This document shows, one piece after another, positions 1-5,658 of a stretch of 7,443 nt of DNA. The stretch comes from Microcaldota archaeon (GTDB lineage Archaea; Micrarchaeota; Micrarchaeia; Micrarchaeales; CABMGC01): positions 1 to 7,443 of the forward strand of contig DAHWQN010000028.1 of NCBI GenBank assembly GCA_027340645.1, given 5' to 3'. Under the pieces are notes generated by a model that saw nothing but the letters and a program-made list of their open reading frames with translations, did not search any database and had not been told where the DNA came from. How positions within the stretch are numbered: position 1 is the stretch's first letter; each line of letters begins with the position of its first letter. The translations under genes and the position numbers were made by a program.

Positions 1-309
1 CAACTGGTAAAGATCTATGGCTTTTACACCTAGGCGTGCTATGCTGTCATTGCAGGCCTTCTCGACTGCTTTCTCGTAGAAGTGGCTTGGAGACAGCTTC
101 GTAGCTATGAATGTATGGTGATCCTTTATGGCCTCACCTACGACTTCCTCGTTGGCATACATCTCTGCTGTGTCTACGAACCTCATGCCTAGATCTATGC
201 CGAGCCTTATGGCCTTAATGCTGCCACTTCTGTCAGCACCTAGTTTCCATGTACCAATGCCCACGGCAGGAATCATTTCTCCAGTCTTGCCAAGCTTTAT
301 ACGCTTCAT
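1..309 (-). CDS. Aldo/keto reductase, N-terminal part (gene runs off the left edge)
   Basis: This is an NAD(P)H-dependent oxidoreductase of the aldo/keto reductase superfamily, a cytosolic TIM-barrel enzyme that interconverts carbonyls and alcohols. The first 103 codons are visible, read from an ATG at 309. The N-terminus has the family beta-hairpin (KRIKLGKTGEMIP), then GIGTWKLG near residues 17-24. Of the catalytic tetrad, Asp46 and Tyr51 lie in DTAEMY and Lys71 in ATKL. The chain is cut right after IDLYQL, where the catalytic His normally follows, so that residue cannot be checked. No frameshift is seen in the visible part. A TATA-like box about 26 bp upstream suggests it can be transcribed on its own, although it lies 40 bp behind the membrane-protein pair on the same strand. 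The family is clear; the substrate cannot be told. Confidence 0.93.
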   Translation of the reverse strand, partial: MKRIKLGKTGEMIPAVGIGTWKLGADRSGSIKAIRLGIDLGMRFVDTAEMYANEEVVGEAIKDHHTFIATKLSPSHFYEKAVEKACNDSIARLGVKAIDLYQL

Positions 310-331
310 GACTATACTAAGAAAGAGAAAG

Positions 332-339
332 AATAAATT
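332..339 (-). promoter_or_regulatory. Putative TATA box of the aldo/keto reductase gene
   Basis: On the minus strand the sequence reads AATTTATT, centred about 26 bp before the ATG at 309. That spacing would put transcription initiation at or next to the start codon, as in a leaderless archaeal mRNA. No Shine-Dalgarno motif lies before the ATG; the leader there is CTTTCTTAGTATAGTC. Confidence 0.4.
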
Positions 340-349
340 GCAGATGATT

Positions 350-655
350 TCATCCTGACACGCGGCTTTTCAGGTACATGGTCCGTGCCACGTTAAACAG
401 GTATATTGTTATCGCAACTGAGAATCCCTCTGCCAGAGTCGTCAATACAGGAACGCCGAATATTGTCGGTATACTGAAAGGCACATATGCGTAGTATCCC
501 TGTGCCACAGACACCGCGTCGATTACAAACCCTAGCAGTGAGCCTGAGATAAAGTATCCGACATAAGCTCTTTTGTCCTTAGTCCGGTATAATATGGCAA
601 CGTAGGCCATAGTGATTCCGGCAAACAGGAGATACCATAAGTACTGGACATACAT
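350..655 (-). CDS. Small three-helix membrane protein (second of a tandem pair)
   Basis: A hydrophobic protein of about 101 residues, not firmly assignable to a named family. Counting from the upstream GTG at 667, three membrane spans are visible at about residues 8-26, 33-55 and 68-94, with a basic tail. It aligns without gaps over about 32 residues to its neighbour: K/R-R-x-Y, LL, then V-[IF]-[DE]-x-x-S-x-x-x-G-[FY]-[WY]-x-Y. The layout (three helices, an acidic residue before G-aromatic-x-Y, then a Pro-rich loop and a helix containing VPVLTTLAEGF) recalls the paired lycopene cyclase domains (CrtYc/CrtYd), but the diagnostic P-x-E-E is absent, so no function is given. The start chosen is the ATG at 655; a GTG at 667 directly abuts the stop of the upstream gene and would add four residues. 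The abutment implies co-transcription and probably translational coupling. Confidence 0.75.
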   Translation of the reverse strand: MYVQYLWYLLFAGITMAYVAILYRTKDKRAYVGYFISGSLLGFVIDAVSVAQGYYAYVPFSIPTIFGVPVLTTLAEGFSVAITIYLFNVARTMYLKSRVSG

Positions 656-667
656 AGACACAACCAC

Positions 668-943
668 TTATCCGGATCTGCCCCTTGCAAATTTATTCCC
701 TATAAAATAGCAGATTGATAGGTAAGGCGCATACATCAGCCACGTGTATATTGATACGAGTGGTATCATTGGGCCTGCATAATAATGCCAGAAGCCCGCG
801 AATGTTGACAGCGTCTCGAACACATATGCCAACAGCAGTGTGAAAAATGACAAGAGCAGATAATCCCTGATTTTCCTCCTGTCAATAATCCAAACCGCCA
901 TTGCAAGCAGAGTGATTACTGCGAACAGCACAAACTGTTGCAT
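668..943 (-). CDS. Small three-helix membrane protein (first of a tandem pair)
   Basis: A membrane protein of about 91 residues, upstream paralogue of the next gene on this strand. Helices are at about residues 2-20, 26-48 and 55-80 from the chosen ATG, with a charged DRRKIRD loop between the first two and a basic C-terminus (KFARGRSG). The stretch FETLSTFAGFWHYY matches the corresponding G-aromatic-x-Y stretch of its neighbour. An ATG at 967 in the same frame would add eight residues (MCCSVIKS). I prefer 943 because it starts just before the first helix and lies about 35 bp downstream of a TATA-like sequence. Its stop abuts the GTG of the following gene. The two may act as a heterodimer of two three-helix halves; this is inference from duplication and linkage. 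No family is recognised with confidence. Confidence 0.72.
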   Translation of the reverse strand: MQQFVLFAVITLLAMAVWIIDRRKIRDYLLLSFFTLLLAYVFETLSTFAGFWHYYAGPMIPLVSIYTWLMYAPYLSICYFIGNKFARGRSG

Positions 944-946
944 AGA

Positions 947-954
947 TTTAATAA
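947..954 (+). promoter_or_regulatory. Putative TATA box of the acyltransferase gene
   Basis: TTTAATAA is centred about 28 bp before the ATG at 978, the expected spacing for a leaderless archaeal transcript. It lies just upstream of the divergent gene's preferred ATG (943), and a weaker minus-strand element (CATAAAGC, 974-981) lies on the far side, so the two divergent promoters seem to be interleaved. Confidence 0.4.
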
Positions 955-977
955 CACTGCAACACATTATTAGCTTT

Positions 978-1562
978 ATGTTTCATCTTGGAAGTGATGA
1001 GGTCAGGGAGTTCAGGGAGAACGGCAAAAAAGTAATTAAGCTTGTGCGGGTTAGAAACGGCGAGAACCCCGCAGCTATGTGGTACAAGTATAAAAATCCG
1101 GCAATCCAGGGATTTAATTATTTCATAGGTTTTCTCTGCAAGGGCCTGCCGCCGCTGGAGATAAAGAATAGCATGTACCGCTTGATAGGCGTGAAGATAG
1201 GCAGGAATGTTGCTATAGCGCCAGACTGCATTATCGATCCGCTGTTCCCGGAGTTAATAAGGATAGACGACAATGTTATAATCGGCTGGGGAACCAGATT
1301 ATACACGCATGAGTTCACGCAGAATACTGTGCGGATAGGAACAGTACACATCAAGAAGAACAGTCTGGTTGGCGAATGGTCGGTTGTACGGCCTGGAGTT
1401 TCCATTAATGAGAACGCTCTCGTCGCGGCAATGTCATTCGTAAATATGGATATTCCGAGGGGTTTTGTCGAGGGAGGTGTTCCTGTGCACGTTATAGGGC
1501 GCAGCCGTACAAATGCTTCTGCAAAGAGGAGAAAGCTCAGGAGAAGAACTCGCTCTCGGTAA
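978..1562 (+). CDS. Hexapeptide-repeat (left-handed beta-helix) acyltransferase
   Basis: A 194-residue protein resembling the maltose/galactoside/NodL acetyltransferase group, cytosolic enzymes that transfer acetyl from acetyl-CoA to a sugar hydroxyl, usually as trimers. Residues about 70-175 hold imperfect hexapeptide repeats of the [LIV]-G-x-x-x-x type: LIGVKIGRNVAIAP, IRIDDNVIIGWG, TVHIKKNSLVGEWSVVRPGVSI. The loop LYTHEFT carries His111, in the place of the catalytic His of the family. The N-terminal about 60 residues are charged then aromatic and the C-terminal 20 very basic (SAKRRKLRRRTRSR), both outside the core. The ATG at 978 is chosen over an in-frame ATG at 912 because the extra residues lie inside the divergent membrane-protein gene and a TATA-like box precedes 978. 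Its 3' end overlaps the convergent ATPase gene by 26 bp. The acceptor is unknown; next to membrane genes, cell-surface sugar modification is possible. Confidence 0.85.
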   Translation: MFHLGSDEVREFRENGKKVIKLVRVRNGENPAAMWYKYKNPAIQGFNYFIGFLCKGLPPLEIKNSMYRLIGVKIGRNVAIAPDCIIDPLFPELIRIDDNVIIGWGTRLYTHEFTQNTVRIGTVHIKKNSLVGEWSVVRPGVSINENALVAAMSFVNMDIPRGFVEGGVPVHVIGRSRTNASAKRRKLRRRTRSR

Positions 1563-3222
1563 GCAATCTCACCCCCTCCGATTGCACATACTTGTTTGCT
1601 GCTTGAGGGCTGGCCACGACTATTATAGTCCTGTACGTCTCTTTTCGCCTGCTCAGCGTAGTTATGACTTCTGCACGCGATTTGCTGCCCGTCTCATACT
1701 CATATGCAACATTCTCGCCGTTCACCCTTGCAATTATATCAGGGCCGTTTGGGCCGTTGTATATCTTATTGCTTACTCCCTTTTCTGTCAGTCTTTTACT
1801 AATCAACGCGACGAGTATGTCGTGCCTTGCGCTGTTCCTGTGATTGGATATGTACCATGTGCCGTCAAAATCCCCGCAATTCTCAACAAGATGGCTTCCC
1901 AACCTGCCTTCATGAACCATGCAGTCTATCGCACTTGAGGATTCATTATAGTAAATTTTATGGGCATATAGCTTTCTAAGCAGTGCTCCGCGGCTTATGC
2001 CGTTTCTCGCGTATTCGGATATTCTGTATTCGGCATTGTCATTACCTCTGTCAGCGATAGGAAACTTGACTATTACAGGTTCGCGTAATCCGTGCGATAG
2101 AACAACAGCGTGATGCTTCTTCAGGCTGCGCAGTGCCTTCTTAACCTCGATGAAGCGGTGGCCTTCATTACCCCCGGCTATAAAGTTGGATATGTAGTTG
2201 AGCTCTTCTGGCTCTCGCTGGTACAGTGACATAAATACAGAGGAGTTAACGCGCACGTCGCGCTCTAGTCTCTTCGAACCCTGGGCTATGGCTATTATGC
2301 CTATACCGTACTTCCTGCCCTCTGATACAATCCTGCCCAGAATCTCTGATTCCCCGATCTTTTGCGCCTCTTCTATTACTACATAAAATGTGTTTTTCGG
2401 AGTTTTCCTGCTTTCAAGCATTGTGGTGTAGAGCTTTCTGAGGAAGCCCTCCATGAATATCGCCTGCGACTCGTTTGTGTGTAGGCCGGACATAGCAAAC
2501 ACACTGTTTCCTGAAAGCACAGTGCAAAAATCTATGCTATCGCTTACCGAACTGCTGTATATCATATTAAATCTGTCACGCAGAGTCTGCAATGCCGCTG
2601 ATTCTCGTGCATCGGCATTCTTTCTGAATATAGCTATGACTGACATCAGGGATGCCATAGACAACGCAGGCCACATGCTGTTATTATCGTACATATAACG
2701 CAAGCAGCGATTCAGCACAGATGCCTGATACTGCCCGAGTTTGAAGTGCCTTGTGAGCATCGTGACAAGATCGGATGCCTTCTCACGATGACTCATGCCA
2801 TCCAACTCAAAGATGTTTATGCCGCTATGAGCGCAATTGTATACTTTTGCGCCGAGCAGTTTGGAAATGCCTATGTATTCATCTGCAGTGTCTAGAACTG
2901 CAAAATTAGCGCCTCGCCCCGTTAGATGCTTAAGAAGTGCCATGCATGCATTTGACTTGCCTGATCCAGATTCGCCAAGTATAGCTATGTGTGGATTTAC
3001 TTCGCGTTCCAGTTTCAATGCCTGCGGGATAACGTGCATCTTCCAATGCCATGTAATTTCTCTGCCTTCAGCCCTATGCCTGCGCAACTCGCCAATTATA
3101 CGTATATTATCGCTTTTTTTAACAAATACAATAAACTTTTTCAATGCCAATGGCAATTTGTATATGCATTCCATTGCAGAGTTCACACTAACGATTATTT
3201 GTTTTACCATGAGAATCAACAC
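1537..3222 (-). CDS. HerA/DUF87-type ATPase fused to a C-terminal PD-(D/E)XK-like nuclease domain
   Basis: A 561-residue protein. Walker A is GESGSGKS (83-90), Walker B is FYVVIEEAQKIG (279-290, E284/E285), followed by the HerA hallmark SEGRKYGIGIIAIAQ (300-314) with a likely arginine finger at R303. HerA-type ATPases are hexameric DNA translocases, in archaea usually partnered by the separate nuclease NurA in end resection. There is too little sequence before Walker A for a typical HAS-barrel. Residues about 455-561 look like a separate alpha-beta-beta-beta-alpha-beta domain: a helix HDILVALISKRL, then NGPDIIA (D495), then AYEYETGSKS (E508, E510, K514), then RTIIVVAS, which fits PD-(D/E)XK nucleases with a displaced lysine. 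Residue numbers count from a GTG at 3222; an ATG at 3210 is equally likely. It follows endonuclease IV by 7-19 bp. Alternatives for the tail are a degenerate nuclease or a DNA-binding domain. Confidence 0.88.
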   Translation of the reverse strand: MLILMVKQIIVSVNSAMECIYKLPLALKKFIVFVKKSDNIRIIGELRRHRAEGREITWHWKMHVIPQALKLEREVNPHIAILGESGSGKSNACMALLKHLTGRGANFAVLDTADEYIGISKLLGAKVYNCAHSGINIFELDGMSHREKASDLVTMLTRHFKLGQYQASVLNRCLRYMYDNNSMWPALSMASLMSVIAIFRKNADARESAALQTLRDRFNMIYSSSVSDSIDFCTVLSGNSVFAMSGLHTNESQAIFMEGFLRKLYTTMLESRKTPKNTFYVVIEEAQKIGESEILGRIVSEGRKYGIGIIAIAQGSKRLERDVRVNSSVFMSLYQREPEELNYISNFIAGGNEGHRFIEVKKALRSLKKHHAVVLSHGLREPVIVKFPIADRGNDNAEYRISEYARNGISRGALLRKLYAHKIYYNESSSAIDCMVHEGRLGSHLVENCGDFDGTWYISNHRNSARHDILVALISKRLTEKGVSNKIYNGPNGPDIIARVNGENVAYEYETGSKSRAEVITTLSRRKETYRTIIVVASPQAANKYVQSEGVRLLTESEFFS

Positions 3223-3229
3223 TTAGAGG

Positions 3230-4066
3230 TTAACCAATCAACTTTCTTACAGTGGTTATTTCCTTCGCTTCTGCAGTGCTGCTTGGCTGAGCTGTTTCCA
3301 TTATTATTGGTATTCCACGCAGCTTTCCATAAGAAAAGAAATCCTTAAAACCGTCCATGCCTATGGCGCCGGAACCTATGCGTTCGTGCCTGTCCTTAAA
3401 TGAGCCCAAACCTGACAACGAATCATTTAGGTGCAGGCACTTTACATTCACAAAACCGAGGGTTCTGTCCATTTTGTCCAGTACCTTATGATCGCGTATA
3501 TCGTATCCTGCTGCAAAAAGATGGCATGTATCTAAACATATGCCAACGCGTTTGCTCCTTATCCCAGAATAAATATCTTTAATGTCATCTATGTCTGCGC
3601 CGACGCTGTTGGCGTGACCTGCCTGATCTTCCATGAGTATATTCACATGCTCAGTTGCCTGTATTGCAGTACTTATGGCATTGATTACGTTCCTGATGCC
3701 TTTTTCCTTGCCGTTTCCTTTGTGGCTTCCTAAGTGCGTTATGAGATATCCTATTCCAAGCTCATCGCACAGTTTCGATATCTTGATAAGAGCATCCACT
3801 GACTTTTTGTATATGTTGCTATCTGGAGATGCGAGGTTGGGTAGATACGGCATATGAACGAATACAGGTATGATATCATGCTCAGATGCGCTGCTCCTGA
3901 AAAGTTCTATGCCAGCAGCATTTATGTCAGGTACATCCCATATTCTAGGACTGCTTATAAATATCTGCATTGTATTGCAGCCTACGCTTTCTGCATTTAT
4001 GAATGAGTTGCTTATTCCGCCGGCTGTTGAGACGTGTCTGCCAACTCTATATTCATGCTCTACCAT
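3230..4066 (-). CDS. nfo: Endonuclease IV (apurinic/apyrimidinic endonuclease)
   Basis: A base-excision-repair enzyme that nicks DNA 5' to abasic sites and cleans blocked 3' ends, using a trinuclear zinc centre in a TIM barrel. From the ATG at 4066 it is 278 residues, close to the usual 280. All nine metal ligands of the E. coli enzyme have counterparts: H71, H111, E146 (LMED), D179 and H182 (LDTCH), H212 (LHLND), D225 and H227 (DRHERIG), E257 (METAQ). The N-terminus reads VGRHVSTAGG, with R where G-A-H-V-S is typical. Longer starts up to 4138 are possible but would add 24 residues not seen in the family and would overlap the upstream gene; 4066 follows its stop by 4 bp and has a weak GGCTGA Shine-Dalgarno-like motif. 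It sits between an unknown gene and a HerA-nuclease fusion, suggesting one repair operon. Confidence 0.97.
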   Translation of the reverse strand: MVEHEYRVGRHVSTAGGISNSFINAESVGCNTMQIFISSPRIWDVPDINAAGIELFRSSASEHDIIPVFVHMPYLPNLASPDSNIYKKSVDALIKISKLCDELGIGYLITHLGSHKGNGKEKGIRNVINAISTAIQATEHVNILMEDQAGHANSVGADIDDIKDIYSGIRSKRVGICLDTCHLFAAGYDIRDHKVLDKMDRTLGFVNVKCLHLNDSLSGLGSFKDRHERIGSGAIGMDGFKDFFSYGKLRGIPIIMETAQPSSTAEAKEITTVRKLIG

Positions 4067-4070
4067 AAAA

Positions 4071-4643
4071 TCAGCCGCTTTTGCAAAGGAAAAATGCATC
4101 TTCAGTGATTTTGAACTCTTCTTTTGAAAGACCTTCATTTTTAATAAATGCCTTATCCTCTAGCACGAACTCAAGCGCGTCTATTCGGTCCGCATTCTTT
4201 TTCGCGGTTTCAGCCAGTATCCTTGCGGGGTCATCTAAATCTGCGGCGCTGCCCACATCGAGAACCCATTGATCGAATATTCTTGCATATTTCATCGCCA
4301 TATGTATCTCTGTTACTGAGAGAAAAAACTTCTTCAGCTCGTTGATGCGCTCCACTATTGCCGGATTCTTCTCATGACCCTCCTCTACGCTTTTTATGCT
4401 TTCAGCATATCGGATACGCATGTCATCCTCCTGCGCAAGGAGGTTGTTTATTATGAACATGTCCCGGTCTATTTCGCTGTTTTTGCCCTCAATCTTTACA
4501 GTACTTCCTTTAATGTCTATTCTCTTAGCCTCTGTCTCCCTGTGAAGGGCGTCTATAGCCTCGAGAATCAGTTCATTCTTGGCTTTGACTAGTATCTCCT
4601 GGCATAGCATCCATGAAGGCATATCCTGCCTTTCATCATTCAT
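4071..4643 (-). CDS. Uncharacterised acidic, mostly helical protein; first gene of the nfo operon
   Basis: I do not recognise this 190-residue protein. It has no signal peptide or membrane span and is rich in Glu, Asp, Lys, Ile and Ala, consistent with long amphipathic helices. Examples are the stretch from QEILVKAK to HRETEAKR, then around AESIKSVEEGHEKNPAIVERINELKKFF, which is likely helix-turn-helix or coiled coil. A middle segment (KGSTVKIEGK) may be a short beta-hairpin. Near the C-terminus, SAADLDDPARILAETAKKNADRI is followed by an acidic tail ending LCKSG. The ATG at 4643 is preferred to a TTG at 4691, which would overlap the start of the divergent methyltransferase and lies beyond the TATA-like box at 4672-4679. 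The stop is 4 bp from the nfo start, so the two are almost certainly co-transcribed. It could be a partner or regulator of the repair proteins; that rests on linkage only. Confidence 0.78.
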   Translation of the reverse strand: MNDERQDMPSWMLCQEILVKAKNELILEAIDALHRETEAKRIDIKGSTVKIEGKNSEIDRDMFIINNLLAQEDDMRIRYAESIKSVEEGHEKNPAIVERINELKKFFLSVTEIHMAMKYARIFDQWVLDVGSAADLDDPARILAETAKKNADRIDALEFVLEDKAFIKNEGLSKEEFKITEDAFFLCKSG

Positions 4644-4650
4644 TGTATCG

Positions 4651-4660
4651 TTAATAAATA
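4651..4660 (+). promoter_or_regulatory. Putative TATA box of the methyltransferase gene
   Basis: TTAATAAATA on the plus strand is centred about 35 bp before the ATG at 4691. It lies closer to the divergent minus-strand gene than that gene's own TATA-like box does, so the two promoters cross over. Confidence 0.42.
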
Positions 4661-4671
4661 CCAGTTCACAA

Positions 4672-4679
4672 TATAAAAT
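4672..4679 (-). promoter_or_regulatory. Putative TATA box of the nfo operon
   Basis: On the minus strand this reads ATTTTATA, continuing TTG, centred about 32 bp before the ATG at 4643. No clear Shine-Dalgarno motif precedes that ATG, so a short-leader or leaderless transcript is likely. It is the only good promoter-like element found for the three-gene unit. Confidence 0.45.
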
Positions 4680-4690
4680 GTTGTGTTTCA

Positions 4691-5311
4691 ATGCCAGATT
4701 ATACCAGCCTTGACATCAACACAAGCGATTATGTATACATGCCGTCCGAAGATACGGAGCTTGCCGCTGGTCTTCTTAATGAGTATTTGGCTTCTTCGGA
4801 CAGCAGAGATATCTCTGTGCTGGACATGGGCACTGGAACCGGTGCCATTGGGATAACAGCAGCGATGAATGATAAAGTCAGCACAGTTGTATTGGCCGAC
4901 AAAGATGGCAATGCGTTGGCTCTTGCAAAGAAGAACGTATTATCAAACATACACAAACTGCGCGCAAAATGCGATTTCGTAGCTACAGACCTATTTTCAG
5001 GAATTGACAAATCAAAAAAGTTTGATATGATAACATTCAATCCGCCATACCTGCCGGCGTATGGTGAAAAAAGCCCCCTTGAAGGCACTTGGAACGGAGG
5101 CAGGACAGGAACTGAAGTAACAACAGCCTTTCTTGAAGATGCTGTCAAGTACTTAACTGACAAAGGCGCTGTGCTAATAGTTATGAGCTCGTTTGCAGAT
5201 GAGAAGATAATTCACGCACATGCAGGAAGACTCGGATTGGTGGAGTGCATGAGAAAAACAAGGCACATCTTCTTTGAGGATATAGATGCTGTTGTCTTTG
5301 CCAAAGAATAA
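4691..5311 (+). CDS. HemK2/Mtq2-type class I methyltransferase (probable release-factor glutamine methyltransferase)
   Basis: A 206-residue SAM-dependent methyltransferase. The archaeal and eukaryotic members methylate the glutamine of the GGQ loop of release factor aRF1/eRF1, in eukaryotes with Trm112. The sequence shows the short N-terminus with MPSEDTELAAGLL (17-29), the family's counterpart of Y-x-P-x-E-D-[ST]; motif I VLDMGTGTGAIG (43-54); an acidic motif II end LADKDGNAL (68-76); and the catalytic NPPYLP (117-122), which binds the target amide. WNGGRTG (134-140) follows, as is usual in HemK2 proteins. Length and lack of an N-terminal helical domain separate it from bacterial PrmC. It is divergent from the nfo operon, with starts only 47 bp apart, and is followed 26 bp later by a rhodanese-like gene. 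Recent work on the eukaryotic enzyme also reports histone lysine as substrate, so specificity is likely but not certain. Confidence 0.92.
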   Translation: MPDYTSLDINTSDYVYMPSEDTELAAGLLNEYLASSDSRDISVLDMGTGTGAIGITAAMNDKVSTVVLADKDGNALALAKKNVLSNIHKLRAKCDFVATDLFSGIDKSKKFDMITFNPPYLPAYGEKSPLEGTWNGGRTGTEVTTAFLEDAVKYLTDKGAVLIVMSSFADEKIIHAHAGRLGLVECMRKTRHIFFEDIDAVVFAKE

Positions 5312-5315
5312 ATAT
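5308..5315 (+). promoter_or_regulatory. Putative TATA box of the rhodanese-like gene
   Basis: ATAAATAT overlaps the stop codon of the methyltransferase gene and is centred 26 bp before the ATG at 5338, the right distance for leaderless transcription. No Shine-Dalgarno motif lies in the 26-bp gap, which favours an independent transcript over simple read-through translation. Confidence 0.42.
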
Positions 5316-5337
5316 GTGTTAAGATGCATATTATGCT

Positions 5338-5658
5338 ATGGAAATAAAGGAAATGTTTCTGGATGATGCACTTGAATACGCGAAAGAGAAGAAGTCAAGG
5401 CTAGTGTGGGTAGGCAATGAGCCAGTAGATTATATAAACGAAATTCTTGGCCTGGCACCTGGAACAATGATGCAGATGCAAGCGTACTCAATCATGGCGA
5501 TGAACAAGGAAGATGCCAAGGCATACAAGGATTGCATATTTGTATGTTACCATGGGAATTCCTCAAGATACATAGCAGAAATGCTCAAAGAAAAGTATGA
5601 TATTGAGTCAGGAAGCCTGAGGGGCGGAGTCACTGCCATAGTTGGAGAGATATTTTAA
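5338..5658 (+). CDS. Single-domain rhodanese-like protein
   Basis: A 106-residue cytosolic protein with the C-terminal half of a rhodanese domain well conserved: CIFVCYHGNSSRYIAEML (66-83) contains the active-site loop with Cys70 (C-Y-H-G-N-S-S-R), followed by the usual G-[SV]-x-x-L-x-G-G-x-x-A near residues 92-100. Rhodaneses carry sulfur as a cysteine persulfide, or act as sulfur relays and redox proteins. The N-terminal half is divergent: where L-I-D-V-R-E is typical it reads LVWVGNEP, so the Asp and Arg are lost, while LAPGTMMQM may stand for the H-I-P-G-A segment. Length is normal for a single-domain member. Its stop codon directly abuts that of the convergent basic-protein gene. A role with the upstream methyltransferase is not indicated beyond proximity. 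Confidence 0.82.
   Translation: MEIKEMFLDDALEYAKEKKSRLVWVGNEPVDYINEILGLAPGTMMQMQAYSIMAMNKEDAKAYKDCIFVCYHGNSSRYIAEMLKEKYDIESGSLRGGVTAIVGEIF

Noticed and set aside
128..358. A plus-strand open frame of 76 codons at the left end.
   Set aside because: It is antisense to the aldo/keto reductase, whose catalytic residues are clear in the other strand.
350..943. Naming the membrane pair as heterodimeric lycopene cyclase (crtYc/crtYd).
   Set aside because: The topology and pairing are similar, but the P-x-E-E motif is missing and no carotenoid gene is in the window.
1513..1938. A 141-codon plus-strand frame after the acyltransferase.
   Set aside because: It is antisense to the C-terminal domain of the HerA fusion, has a Cys-rich improbable composition and no promoter or Shine-Dalgarno.
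4067..4138. A longer endonuclease IV start at 4138.
   Set aside because: The extra 24 residues are outside the family norm and overlap the upstream gene; the ATG at 4066 gives the usual length and a 4-bp gap.
4729..5163. A 144-codon minus-strand frame.
   Set aside because: It is the antisense shadow of the methyltransferase, which carries motif I and NPPY.
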